Source: Ryuthela nishihirai (Eukaryota > Arthropoda > Arachnida > Araneae > Heptathelidae). Taken from it: 64,000 bases of DNA. The stretch spans positions 43,284,691-43,348,690 of the forward strand of contig JAWZYU010000025.1 of the NCBI GenBank assembly GCA_038380435.1, in the 5' to 3' direction. Both the position numbers and the translations under genes were made by a program. Of the stretch, positions 1-10,545 are shown piece by piece; the first letter of the stretch is position 1, and every line of letters starts with the position of its first letter. Under the pieces are notes generated by a model. The model saw only the letters and a program-made list of their open reading frames with translations, had not been told where the DNA came from and did no database searches.

Positions 1-280
1 TGAAATTCAATTTCGATTGAGAGGAGAGTTTAACATGTAAATAGCAAAATGTAATGAGTAGTGCCATTTATTTCTGATGCCATTTAAAATTTTCTGTCGA
101 TTGATAAAGCTAATTGAATACAGTATAAAAAAATTCACTGCTTTGAACAATGTCTATCTGCTTAATAGTAGAGAAAAATTACAGGTAATGTTCCCGTAAA
201 CGTAGTAACTCGTGAAAGCTTTGCTACAAAAATGAGTTCCGCCTGGAGTGTTTGTTATATGAACCCACAACCTCCGGATA
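1..280. other. No gene seen
   Basis: AT-rich sequence. I see no coding region, and no repeat that I can relate to others in the window, before the SINE-A fragment that starts near 281. Confidence 0.5.
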
Positions 281-558
281 ACGTTGGGGACACCAATGGG
301 CATGAAAAGGCCGCCTTCCGTAGGATGGGACATTAGCCACGACTCCATGTGCGGGAGAGCCATACCCTGTGCACGTTTAAGAACAATCTTGATGGGAGAC
401 AGGCCCAGTGGATCCCCCCCCCCCCCCCGCCCGTTTCCCAACAGCTGCCCAGTGGGTCCCCTTCCCCCAATATTCTCTGAGCCCTCGTGGTCCTTGTGAC
501 CTGACCGTTTAGTCCATTGTGTGAAAAAATTGCCACTCAGAGATAAAACAACCCAACC
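281..558 (+). mobile_element. SINE-A fragment, 5' truncated, old
   Basis: Begins in the conserved SINE-A core (GGGGACACCAATGGG) and runs to the terminal CAACCCAACCC. The tRNA-like head is absent. It is clearly diverged from the younger copies and carries a run of 15 cytosines at 414-428 where a stretch of the SINE has been replaced. Apparent reading frames on both strands here are artefacts of the SINE. Confidence 0.85.
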
Positions 559-1260
559 CTGATAACATTCCGGAGGCTCTACCACTGAACTATCAAGAGC
601 TAGCTATTTTCTCAACAAGTATTGACTATTAACTCGTCGTGCTATGGGATAGGGGGATAGCGTATGATATTTCACTCTTCGCACTAGGATTGGGAAAGGG
701 GATAGCGTATGATATTTCCCACTTATGACTGGGAAAGGACAGCCATTGATGGTGTGAAATATTTCGTTAAATATAGTCGACACGCCTAACTAGCGTTGCA
801 CAAAAGTAAGGTTGGTATTGCAAATTTTAACAGAAAATAGGTAATGTTCCTGTAAACCATGAGCGCTCATCATAATGTTCCTGTAAAGTGATCAGTGGCT
901 AACAATTTGCTAAATGATTAAGTCACGAGGATCCTGAATGCTCGGAGAAGGTTGCGAAAGAGGATCATCACGCCCCACCAATATTTCTGTAATATAAAAT
1001 AAAAATATTAATTTCTAAAATTGGAATGAATGCAATTTGTATTTTTTTTTCTGAATCATCTTAAGAATTTTATTTCTTCAATATATGAATTAATAAACTC
1101 AAAGCTGCTATGGGTAGCCTTCGTTGATACCAACAAGTGAGCTCAGAAATTTCAAATGTTTGCCACACCTTTAACAGCCTGCTAGTTAGGCAAGATTTTA
1201 GCCAATTCTGAAGCTGCCCACAGTATTACCACACAGATCATATCGCTGATTACAATATGG
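559..1260. other. No gene; short direct repeat
   Basis: No gene is visible. A 44-bp-spaced direct repeat (GGGATAGCGTATGATATTTC at about 654 and 698) is the only structure I see; the rest is AT-rich unique-looking DNA. Confidence 0.5.
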
Positions 1261-1263
1261 AGC

Positions 1264-1560
1264 ATGGGTGGCTCGGTAGTGCGTCAAGTTCCAGCAGGGT
1301 CGGCATGGCGATTTATCTCCGCAAAAATCAGGCCCTGCCCACGGTCAGCAGGGGATACCGATAGGCTTGGAAAGGGCACCATCCGTGGAATGGGATACTC
1401 GGTAGTGCGTCAAGTTCCAGCAGGGTCAGCATGGCGATTTATCTCCGCAAAAATCAGGCCCTGCCCACGGTCAGCAGGGGATACCGATAGGCTTGGAAAG
1501 GGCACCATCCGTGGAATGGGATATTAAGTTGTGGTCCCATGTGCAGGAGTTTAGAGGCTA
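1264..1560 (+). mobile_element. SINE-A fragment with 126-bp tandem duplication
   Basis: A SINE-A head and core in which a 126-bp block (starting at 1272 and again at 1398) is duplicated almost perfectly. The block runs from the A-box region through the GGGGATACCGAT core. Because 126 is a multiple of three, an open frame of 87 codons runs through both copies as a repeated 42-residue unit. I regard it as non-coding. Confidence 0.8.
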
Positions 1561-1660
1561 CCACCTATTGCTTTTGGCTTCGATATTTGTTTTTTGATTT
1601 GACAAAACGTTCCACCATATCTTTCGAACTTGACGGAGAAACTTGATTTATGTCATAACT

Positions 1661-1975
1661 GAAAGCTTGTGACGCGTGTAGTGTCATAGGCTGCAAAAAA
1701 TTGACCCCCGTGCTTTCTCCCCCCTAAAAAAGAGGAAATGTGAAAACTATTAAGCTATATCTCCAGAATGCGAAGGCCGAAACTAACAAGCTATACGCCA
1801 AAATGAAAGCTTCTGACGCGAGGAATGCCCTAGGGCTATGGAAAATTGACCCCCGTGCTTTCCTCCCAAATAAGTGGGGAAATATGAAAATGATTGTTCC
1901 CCTATATTCTCCTGAACGCGAGTGCGGAAAGTAAGGAGCTATGTGTCGAATGAAAGCTTGGGACGGGGGGGGGGG
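1661..1975 (+). repeat. Short array of a ~146-bp satellite-like repeat
   Basis: About two and a half units. The recurring box GAAAGCTT..GACG starts at 1661, 1805 and 1952, giving spacings of 144 and 147 bp. Each unit contains a TATATCTCCAGAA-like motif and a TGACCCCCGTGCTTTC motif. Related sequence lies at 5200-5430, and possibly in inverse orientation at 47079-47740. A G-run ends the array near 1975. Confidence 0.7.
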
Positions 1976-2036
1976 GCTTGGACTAGAAGGTGTTTTTAGT
2001 GACAAAAAAATTAAAGAATTTCGAGAATACCGATCT

Positions 2037-2259
2037 TCCTATAGGGCCCTGAAAATAAACGTAAAGCATATCGATGGTGCAATCGGTCACTGAGTTCGTG
2101 TCTTGGTTCGTATTCACTAGAAAGGAAGATAGGGCGCCGATTTACCTACTTGACAAGATTGCTGGCGGCCTATCTTCTTTTGAAGTGAATACTCACTCGG
2201 TGACTGATTGCATCGTCGACATGCTTTATTTATTTTCTTCATTTTAGAGCCCTATAGGA
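2037..2259. mobile_element. Foldback MITE-like element
   Basis: Imperfect palindrome over about 220 bp. The ends read TCCTATAGGGC and GCCCTATAGGA. Inner segments (for example TGCAATCGGTCACTGAG and its partner CTCACTCGGTGACTGATTGCA) pair with a few mismatches around a central loop near 2150. It has no coding capacity. The terminal inverted symmetry suggests a non-autonomous DNA element; the superfamily is not clear. Confidence 0.65.
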
Positions 2260-2825
2260 ACAATAATTTTTTTTAATTTATATTATTTTAGATGTTCAGC
2301 ACCTACGATTCTGCCTGAATCATTTCCATCAAATCGTCGACCCTTGTATTGGCCATACACGATGGGATTTGGAGCCAAGCGAGGAGCGTGACGTGGTTCT
2401 ACAGTGCATCCTGCGCACGTAATATTACCGTCGCAAATTGAGCAACTTTTTTTTTTATAAGGTCGGTGGGCATTTTTGTTTGATATTGTGCTCAAAAACT
2501 GATTGACATAGTATGATTATATTGTATATATGTACATTAATGTAATATTTGTATGGCAAACTTTAAAATAAGGAAGACGTTGAAACTAAAATAGATCTTA
2601 ATTTGTAATTGTGCTAAATTGATGACTGAAAATGCAGAGTAATCGTCGTTTAACGTTCTCTGAACATGTAAAACGATATATAAATTACCAGGAGCGTCAT
2701 AATCGGTTCTACATATAATTGCAATGACGCAATATGTTTAAAAATAAGGTAAAATGCGAATAATTACTCGGTTATATATTAACAAAAATAAAATCATTTC
2801 CTTCACATATTTTTCCTAAAAATAT

Positions 2826-2876
2826 ACACTGGATCAATTATTGACAGATAAATGCTGTCAATAATTGATCCAGTGT
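2826..2876. repeat. Perfect 22-bp hairpin
   Basis: Arms at 2826-2847 and 2855-2876 are perfect reverse complements (outer bases ACACTGGATC / GATCCAGTGT) separated by a 7-nt loop, inside AT-rich DNA with no gene nearby. It could be the remnant of a foldback element. The RNA would form a very stable stem on either strand. Confidence 0.85.
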
Positions 2877-4330
2877 TTTTATACCATTGATAATATAATC
2901 ATGACATATAAATTGTTATGGAAAACTAGTGTGTTATATTAAATGGAAAAAAAAAACAAAAATTCTTCAGAACAATTTTATTGACAAATGTGAACTACAA
3001 ATTAATGATATACTGTAATAGCTTTAACTGTAACAATTGCAGTTATGATTTAATTGAAATACTTTTTCTTAGTGATTAGACTGAATTTATAGGACATGGA
3101 TACAACCTTTCGATGGAATACATATTCAAAAACTAGCAGGAAAAGTGCATCTAAACTTTACAAACTACAATTTACTGCAAGCACATACACATTTTGGTTT
3201 ACAAAGCTACCTGTAAATCTATGACTTAAGATTTGATAATATATCGCTCAACTAACCTCCCAAATGTAAAGAAAATAGTCTCTAATCAATCTTCAATTGT
3301 TAAAAATATAATTCTATGCAGCCTGGCAAAGAAAGATTAAATCATTTAGGTATACATCTTTCCCGATATAAACCAGTGGTGTAAGACCACTAAACTAACA
3401 GACTCTGCCTTTTTTCCACTAATAGAACTTAGTTTAGTGGTCTTAGAACACTGGCCTATACCTGGAGAGAGATGGTTCAAATCCCACATGCCAACAAAAC
3501 TATTAATTTCAAAGCCAACAGTGGTATTCTATTAATTTCAAAGCCAACAGTGGAATCCAACTCTGTGGATACTATTTATTGAGGGTAGACAACTTTTTGT
3601 TTGGCACTAAGACATTCAAAGTTCATTTCAAAGTTTAAAATTCCAAAGGCTTCCGATCCTACGGAAAGATTATGAACTGGTCCATATCCACTTTAATGAG
3701 CTATCAAGTTCATTGATTTATTAGTGATTTGGTTGGATCATGAAAATTATTGCCGAGTGACAATATGCGTGGATTGATTATGAACAATATGTTGACCATC
3801 TAAAGCAGCCCCATTGAATATACGACACAAAAAATGTATTGAATCTGGCTCATTCCAGTTATTCGACCAAACATATTTAGGTGCATAATTAAAAGATTTT
3901 ACATTTTTTTTTAAAGAAGGTACTTCCCTACACAAGAATACGGAGATGGACGCTTCGCGTATGACATACGTACGTACTAGCTGATTGTAGCAGTTACGTA
4001 CACTAACACTAGACCAGGTAGGCCACGAATTTGTAATTCTAATTAAAAACGTATATTCCTTTCTAACCAAGATACTTCCTCCGATTCCTTAGAAGTAGTG
4101 TTTTTCTATTTCCTTTGAAATGCATGCTTTCGTTTTAAGTTGATAATTTTCCCCTGCTGCTATTCCAGAATATATAATAAAATTTCTTTTAATGCCATAA
4201 TCCTGAGGTATTTTAAGCTGTCTGATCGAAGTTTTGTGCACCCATGAGAGTAAACAAAATGCATTCAATAGATTCTAAAATGGGAATCAGTTTTTTTACC
4301 GTTCTTCTTCGGGCTCTATTCGTGATTATA
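2877..4330. other. No gene; small hairpin and direct repeat
   Basis: AT-rich stretch without a supportable gene. It contains an imperfect inverted repeat at 3373-3396 / 3431-3454 (arms of 24 bp with two mismatches) next to a tRNA B-box-like motif (GGTTCAAATCCC, about 3475). It also holds a 29-bp-spaced direct repeat of TATTAATTTCAAAGCCAACA at 3501 and 3530. Confidence 0.5.
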
Positions 4331-4335
4331 TTACC

Positions 4336-4432
4336 AATGGTATAAAGGACCATGATTACTATAAATGGTATAAAGGACCATTGTTATCAATGGTATAAGA
4401 ACCATGATTATATTATCAATGGTATAAAGGAT
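4336..4432 (+). repeat. Short tandem repeat, about four units
   Basis: Four imperfect units of 27-31 bp, each built around AATGGTATAAAGGACCAT. The units contain dyad symmetry (ATGGT / ACCAT). Non-coding; the short frames across it are incidental. Confidence 0.75.
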
Positions 4433-4487
4433 GGAGGATGCGATCGGCCGATGCCCCCCTCCGTGGATCTGCCACCTCCGTGGATCT

Positions 4488-4534
4488 GGCAAGAGAATGG
4501 AGTGGTGGATCTGCCACCACTCCATTCTCTTGCC
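4488..4534. repeat. Perfect 21-bp hairpin
   Basis: Arms 4488-4508 and 4514-4534 are exact reverse complements (outer bases GGCAAGAGAATGG / CCATTCTCTTGCC) around a 5-nt loop, ATCTG. It directly follows the tandem repeat at 4336-4432 and a partial repeat of CCTCCGTGGATCTG. Confidence 0.9.
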
Positions 4535-4626
4535 AATCTAAAACAGTAGTGGATGAAATTGCAATTTCAGGATCAGTGCTGGTGTGCAATATCATTAGAT
4601 GCGCCGTTTAGGTAACCGTTCCACAA

Positions 4627-5009
4627 GGGGCGGGGGTGGCTCAGTCGGTAGCGCGCCAGGCTCGTAATCTGTAGTTCCCAGGTTCGAGTCCCAACTGAGT
4701 CAGCGTTGAGATTTATCTCTGCAAAAATTCCCCGCCCTGCCCACGGTCAGTAGGGGACACCGATGGGCTTGATAAAGGTTGCCGTCCGTCGGATGGGACG
4801 TTAAGCCGTGTACGGGAGAGAGCCATACCCTGTGCACGTTAAAGAACACGCTGGATGGCCTTGACGGGAGGCTACTGTCTGTCTCCCAACAGCTGTTCCA
4901 GTGGGTCCCCTCCCCCAACCTTCTCTGAGCCTTCGGGGTCCATGTGACCTGGCCATTTAGCACATGGTGTGCAAAAAAGTGCCGCTCAGAGGTAAAACAA
5001 CAACCCAAC
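4627..5009 (+). mobile_element. SINE-A, full length (reference copy)
   Basis: Complete 383-bp SINE bounded by an 11-bp target-site duplication, CCGTTCCACAA (4616-4626 and 5010-5020). It starts GGGGCGGGGGTGGCTCAG. The pol III A box (TGGCTCAGTCGGTAGCGC) and B box (GGTTCGAGTCCCA) form a tRNA-like head of about 75 bp. A core follows (GTAGGGGACACCGATGGGC, then GGATGGGACGTTAAGCCGTG), and the element ends ..GTAAAACAACAACCCAAC without a poly(A) tail. The same family recurs about 25 times in this window on both strands, which makes it the dominant repeat. Which LINE mobilises it is not evident. Confidence 0.95.
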
Positions 5010-5199
5010 CCGTTCCACAAAAAATAAATCTTTTTGACTTTTTTTTAATTATTAATCGAGGCGTTATAAGGATACAAAGATTAAAAAATTTATCAAGATA
5101 TAAACATGAACTAATGAAAATATAAAGGCTAATAGCTTTGTTTTCAATTATCTCCCTAATGCTTTTCGCTCGCACTTTGTCGGTTTGTAGTTTTGTCAA

Positions 5200-5430
5200 A
5201 AGAGTTTTCTACCGCATCTTTCGAACGAGACAGACAAACATAATTTATATGTGAAATGAAAGTTAGTGACGCTGGGAATAAATTCTCTTAAAAATGTAAC
5301 CCCCATGCATTCTTTCCCCCTAAAAAGGAGAAATGAAAACTATTGTTCCGTTATATCTCCAGAACGTGAGTGCCGAAAGTAATAAGCTCTACGTCAAATG
5401 AAAGTTTGTGATGCGTGGAGTGTCAAACCC
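5200..5430 (+). repeat. Fragment of the ~146-bp satellite-like repeat
   Basis: One and a half units related to 1661-1975. The GAAAG..GACG box occurs at 5258 and 5400 (142 bp apart). The same TTATATCTCCAGAA and CCCCCATGC motifs lie between. More diverged than the first array. Confidence 0.65.
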
Positions 5431-5579
5431 AAGAATCACCCTAAACCGTTATTTTTATTTGCAATGCAGAAATTTAAAATATATTTATATATTATGGAAA
5501 AAATATTTTAAACAGTAGAATAAATATGTTTCTTAACTAAACATATATTTTCCTGATCATAGAGGAAAAATCGACTTGA

Positions 5580-5655
5580 TCCGGTAGGATAAAAAAACCT
5601 ACGACCTCCTAATGTCATGTTAGGTGCTCTAACCGCTAAGCTACCATTATGCCGA
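5580..5655 (-). mobile_element. SINE-C tRNA-like head, fragment
   Basis: On the minus strand a tRNA-like A box (GTAGCTTAGCGGTTAGAGCA) is followed by AGGAGGTCGTAGGTTT, the position of a B box, which is damaged. The layout matches the better preserved copies at 56545-56625, 59250-59345 and 59725-59820. It is not a functional tRNA gene because the T arm is disrupted. Confidence 0.6.
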
Positions 5656-6434
5656 TCGAGATCTCTTGATGGGTTTATTATATCATGGAGTCGGTCATTG
5701 GAAGTTGCCTAAACTACAATTAAAAATGGCGGTCGACAAAACAATTTCCAGATATAACAGCTGAGCTAGTTACGATGAGTTTAATGTTTATAGGACATTT
5801 TCTGAGCTTTTCTAATATTGAAAATTACACTACTTTCATTTGCATATCATGATACCTACGGTTTTAGGAATTGCTTCTCCAATGATCTGAAATATGCAAA
5901 TTTCAAATACTACTTATATCCACTGAGTTATCCCTACAAGTTTACTTGAGGATTATCATTTTAATTCGGATCTCCTCGTATATAAAGATTAATATACATG
6001 GTTCAGAAAAGGTAGAAATCGTTATTTTGTTCTGAAAGCAGTCAGTGTAATAATGGAGATATTTTTTCGACGTAACTCTAAAGTACCATTTTTTCATCAT
6101 TGTGTTTTAGCTAAGTAAAGTAATTAAACAAAGAATGAAAACAGTCACCACTATAAATTACTTTTTCTTTAATGTAGTATTATGTATCCGTTTAAATACC
6201 AAAAAAGCTGTCGACTTCAGTAAGTATTCTAGTTCAGTGATTTACAATGTAAGACGCTAATAATTAACAACAAAAGCGTACGACTTATTAACTTTACAAC
6301 AGGTCATCTATAATTTATATAACGTATCAGAAGAATTTAATATTTCAACCCATTCTCGTGGATAGCCTGTTCAATTTACGCAACGTGTTTTATGTAGGAA
6401 TCTTTACTTTTGTACAAGGGTCAACATATCAAGT
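5656..6434. other. No gene seen
   Basis: AT-rich DNA with no coding region or recognised repeat. Confidence 0.5.
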
Positions 6435-6444
6435 GAGTGTTAAA

Positions 6445-6878
6445 AAAATAAATAAATACCACCTCAAGCAGCTGCTTGCCACAGAGGTCTGACAGGAGCC
6501 TGTCAGTTTATTTGCCATAGTAGAAGGTCTGAGAGGATGGCAGGACCTCAGGAACGTGTACAGCAACTGTACACGCTCCAGTTTGCTGTGAACGGTAACT
6601 GCACACGCTCAATATTTCTGTGAGTGGGCCCACACGATCCAGGTTTTTGTGAGCTCACACGATCCAATGTAAATAAAATAAATACCCCCTCAAGCAGCTG
6701 CTTGCCACAGAGGTCTGACAGGAGCCTGTCAGTTTATATGCCACAGTAGAAGGTCTGAGAGGATGGCAGGACCTCAGCAGAAAAACGACACAAACAGCCA
6801 TGCCTTACCTGGGGCTCGAACCTAGGTCCCTTAGATCAGTAGCCAAGCGTGCTAACCACTCGGCCACGGGACGGCCCA
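6445..6878 (-). mobile_element. SINE-B dimer with palindromic linker
   Basis: Bounded by a 10-bp target-site duplication GAGTGTTAAA (6435-6444 and 6879-6888). Read on the minus strand it has a tRNA-Ser/Leu-like head (A box TGGCCGAGTGGTTAG, B box near 6810), then a body (CTGAGGTCCTGCCATCC.. to AGCAGCTGCTTGAGG) and an A/T-rich tail. About 115 bp of short palindromes follow (6537-6667), then a second body and tail. It is therefore a dimeric SINE. The linker includes GTGTACAG..CTGTACAC, GTGGGCCCAC and GTGAGCTCAC. Confidence 0.9.
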
Positions 6879-6888
6879 GAGTGTTAAA

Positions 6889-7640
6889 GGCAATTAATTA
6901 CAATGGCTAATGCATAAAAAATATTTTTTGAATCGGAAAACGCTACAAAGTAATACAACTAATCGCCAAAAATATAGCATTTTGCTCTCATAGTATACTA
7001 GGTCGGTAGTTTCTTTATTAAGAACGTTAATGTGTTATGTAATACTACATTATAACATCCCATTGCTTCCATCCTCCCACAAATCGCTTCGGAATTTATA
7101 GATGTTTCTCTACAGAATGCATGTACAATAAGCGGCCACATGATTAAGTACAGTTCTGTGTTATGTCAGTAGTAACTCAGGTGCAGAATTCAGTAACTTG
7201 CTAAATAAGAAGTAACTTTCAAAAATGCGGCTGAAAATAATTTAAAGATATCAGTCAAATCGATTTAAATCTAAACAATCCTTTTCAAACGCAACAACTT
7301 TGTAAAATCATGCGTTTAGTATTTAAAGAGTTGTGGAAGCTGAAACATTTAGTAAGTTAGATTGTTCTGCCAAACTTCATTCATAATTAACGAAAATTAA
7401 CGTCATTATTACAAGGAGTATTAAAAGCACTCATACGTGTTAGTAAACTTTTGTATAACGATTATTGCTTTCTTTTTAACTGGAAATTTTTATGCTGGAA
7501 ACGTAATATGGCATGGCGCACAGTTGTTTGAAACATGTCTCATGGAATGGCTGCAATATTCTGTATTTTTCTTGCCTTCAGTTAAGCAAGCGATTTAACA
7601 TTGCCTTGGTAAACTCAGTTTTCCAAATAACCCCATAACC
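6889..7640. other. No gene; AT-rich, one dispersed-repeat fragment
   Basis: No gene. Around 7310-7345 the string TTTAGTATTTAAAGAG, followed by GTGGAAGCTGAAA, resembles sequence in the duplicated modules at 28160-31324 and at about 35600. This suggests an unclassified dispersed repeat. Confidence 0.45.
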
Positions 7641-8521
7641 AAAAATCTCATGGATTTAGATCGGGTGAACGTGGTGGCCAATTATACCACATGTGGTGAC
7701 ATGTGGTATGCAACACTTGTATTGCTGTACGTGCAATATGGGATGGTGCCCCATCCTGGATGAAGGTTATGGAGGCTAAGCAATTTCTTCCTTGCAAAGC
7801 TTGCATAAACTTGCGGCGAAGAAGATCTGTATAACATAGTCCATTCCCGATCGACCTACCAGGCCTTGAGGTGTGATCTCCTGAACGAAAAATGGTCCGA
7901 TTATAAAGTTTGTGGTAAACCCGCACCATACAGTTACATATCAGAATGTAGGGGCACATCATGCGGATGTGTAGGACCCCATATTCGGCAGTTGTGCGTA
8001 TTCACTTAACCATGTAGGAAAAAAGGCGCCTCATCGGTCCATAAGACTTTTGAAGGCCACATGTCGTCGAGTTACATACTCGCCAGAATTCGCAAAGCGA
8101 AGTCGGTGCGCTCTTCAGGGTCACGTGGTTTCAGCTGCTGCACCCTACGAATTTTGTAAAGATACCATTTCAGGATGGACCGTATAATTTTACTGACAGT
8201 CGACCACGGAAGTTGCAGTTGCCGGGATACCTGTCTTGCACTAACTAAGGGTACCTCCGATTGCGACTGGATTTCTGCAACGGTAAGTGCGACGTCTTCC
8301 ACATTGCTTTCTGCAACAGGCCACCGGCCTCTACGGGGAGCCATACCCAATTCGCCTGTTTCTCCAAATTTCTGTATCATATTCTTCATTCCATTTAGCG
8401 ACAAAGGTCCATTCCTTATATCTTTCAGACGACGATATTCGGGTAATGCAGCGACGGTATTACTGCCGTTTTGGTAAAAGAGCTTCATTAGCAAAGCTCG
8501 GTCCTTCTTGCAGATACCCAT
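7640..8521 (-). pseudogene. Mariner/Tc1 (IS630)-type transposase, dead
   Basis: Degenerate transposase of the DDE superfamily. The intact N-terminal part (8521-8072, 149 codons) is a helix-turn-helix region typical of this group. The frame then meets a stop near 8069. Within the next 60 codons come WTDEA (first catalytic Asp, about 8035) and VNTHNCRIWG, interrupted by further stops. After a frame change, QDGAPSH (second Asp) and WPPRSPDLNP lead to a stop in place of the expected residue before the third Asp. The spacing between the last two acidic residues is about 35. Clear terminal inverted repeats were not found, so the element ends are unknown. With several stops and at least one frameshift it cannot make active enzyme. 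Confidence 0.85.
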
Positions 8522-8954
8522 AGTTCCTTCTAGCGATTACAGGGTAGACATCACATTTTATAGTGTGGCTCGTGTGATTGGCTGCAATGTAACGAGAAAT
8601 TAACATGTTCTACGATGTTTTTAGCGCACTCGCGCCACCTGGTGGCATTAACACTAACTATTTTTTATGTGCAAATTATCTACCCTATGTTCTTATTAAG
8701 GTATCCACCATTTTTCTCTGTGATCCGTCGAGTAGATCCTTCTCTACATCGCTCTGAGAACTGTCAGTTTAATTATAACCACCCTGTCTGTTCTGACCAG
8801 GAATGAGTTCCCGGTACAGCCTGCAAACACATGAAAACGTATCATGCATAGATTCAGAGATAAGCACGTGAACATCTAAAGAATCGAAAGCATTCCACAT
8901 AGCGAAAGCAACTCTCAAGAAAGGAAGGAAGTAAGATTTTTGATATTGCTCTAG
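8522..8954. other. Probable flank of the dead transposon, no gene
   Basis: Contains the 5' flank of the transposase relic and then anonymous DNA. No gene or recognisable terminal repeat is visible. Confidence 0.4.
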
Positions 8955-9056
8955 AGCAGTTGGGTTGAGTTGTTTGACTTCTGTGAGGAACTTTTTTTGC
9001 ACGCAATGGGCTAAATTGCAGGTCACACGGACCCTGAGGGCTCAGAGAAGGTTAGA
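8955..9056 (-). mobile_element. SINE-A 3'-end fragment
   Basis: Minus-strand SINE-A tail: the GGGTTG..GTTT..TTTTTTGCAC.. order and the ACGGACCCTGAGGGCTCAG segment match the last ~100 bp of the family. Severely truncated. Confidence 0.75.
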
Positions 9057-9068
9057 GGGTGGTTAGTT

Positions 9069-9451
9069 GTGTTGGGTTGTTTTACCTCTGAGGGGCACTT
9101 TTTTGTACACCATGGGCTAAATAGCCAGGTCACAAGGACCCCAAAGGCTCAGAGAAAGTTGGGGGAGGGGACCCACTGGAACAGCTGTTGGGAGCAGATG
9201 GTAGCTCCCGTCAAGGCCATCCAGAATATTCTTTAACGTGCACAAGGTATGGCTTTCCCGCACACGGGCCTTGGCTTAACGTCCCATGCGACGGACAGCG
9301 CTCTTTCCAAGCCCATCGGTGTCCCCTACTAACCGTGGGCATGGTGGGGAATTTTGCAGAGATAAATCTAAATGCTGACCCAGCTGGGACTCGAACCTGG
9401 GAACTACAAATTACGAGCATGGTGCACTACCGACTGAGCCACCCCCACCCC
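9069..9451 (-). mobile_element. SINE-A, nearly full length
   Basis: Minus-strand copy from the tail (GTTGGGTTGTTTTACC) to the head (AGCCACCCCCACCCC). B box and A box are recognisable with substitutions. It is followed directly by a second, older copy in the same orientation. Confidence 0.9.
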
Positions 9452-9455
9452 ATAA

Positions 9456-9714
9456 GAGACAGATGTTAGTCCCCCATCGAAACCATCCAGCGTCTTCTTT
9501 AGCATGCACAGGGATTTTCCACCACACGGTGACATGACTTTACCTTCGATCTAATGGACGACAGCTTTTTACAAACACATCTGTGTGACCTACTGACTGA
9601 GGGCAGTGTGGTGGTTCTGTGGAGAAAAATCTCAATGCTGGCTCAGGAGGGACTTGAACTTGGAAACTACAGATTATGTGCCTGGTGCACTACCAACTGA
9701 GCTCGCCCCACACA
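9456..9714 (-). mobile_element. SINE-A, old and 3' truncated
   Basis: Minus-strand copy beginning within the element (GAGACAGATG..) and ending in a tRNA-like head (GACTTGAACTTGG..ACTGAGCTCGCCCC). It has many substitutions compared with its neighbour. Confidence 0.8.
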
Positions 9715-10188
9715 CACAGAATACTATCCTGCTATTCTTCGGTTAAAGACCAAATTTTACTTGTGTTGATATTTTCGCCACTCCACCTTGAATTTGATAA
9801 GAAAGGAAACACTGACTGGCTTGTTAAGGTTCTATAAATTATTGGAAATCAATCGGTACAGACTTAGCAGATTAATTTTTTCTCATTGAATTATTCTGCC
9901 ATGATGTCAGTAAATAGTTCTGCCCCCACTATAAAAACACCGAAATTAAATAATTTAATCAGAGACAACTTCTCCAAACAATGCAAATTCCAGTTCATAC
10001 TTATAGAAACAGCGAGACTGAAAAATGCGACCAATAAGTCTTGTTTATGATTTTCTGGTATAAACTCTAGCAAAAAATAAATGTTCTTTTAAGTCACTAC
10101 AGGAAACCAAAGTAAATTTACAGAATTCCATTAGCAGCATTTCCAACTGTATCATTATGCAATCCTATCCAAGCGCCTTCACTAATAT
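9715..10188. other. No gene seen
   Basis: AT-rich spacer between SINEs; no supportable feature. Confidence 0.5.
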
Positions 10189-10537
10189 GGATGGAGGTGT
10201 CTCTGTCGGTAGCTTGTAATCTGAAGTTTCAGGTTCGAATCCCAGCTGTCTCAGCATTGTGATTTATATCCACAAAACTCCCTGGCCTGTCCACGGTCAG
10301 TAGGGGACACCGATGGGCTTGGAAAGGACGTTAAGCTGTGGTCCTGTATGAGGGAGAGATATACCTGTGCATGTTAAATAACACACTGGATGGCCTTGAT
10401 GGGAGGTTATCATCTATCTCCCAACAGCTGTTCCAGTGGGTCCTCTCCCCCAACCTTCTCTGAGGCTTCGTGGTCCTTGTGACCTGGCCATTTAGGCCAT
10501 TGTGTGCAAAAAAGTGCCGCTCAGAGGTAAAACAACT
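10189..10537 (+). mobile_element. SINE-A, internally deleted
   Basis: Head through tail present, but it lacks part of the A-box region and the block that normally lies between the GGGCTTGGAAAGG core and the GGACGTTAAGC motif. Confidence 0.85.
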
Positions 10538-10545
10538 CGAGCCTA

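Noticed and set aside
1724..2005. 93-codon minus-strand frame
   Set aside because: It lies on the ~146-bp satellite-like repeat and a G-run; the peptide has no features of a protein family.
4627..4705. Functional tRNA genes at the many TGGCTCAGTCGG..GGTTCGAGTCCC and GGCCGAGTGGTTAG..GGTTCGAGCC sites
   Set aside because: The acceptor stems do not pair as a whole, no terminator follows, and each is fused to a conserved SINE body. They are SINE heads.
7640..8521. An active transposase
   Set aside because: Stops near 8069 and before the third catalytic residue, plus a frame change, rule out a functional product.
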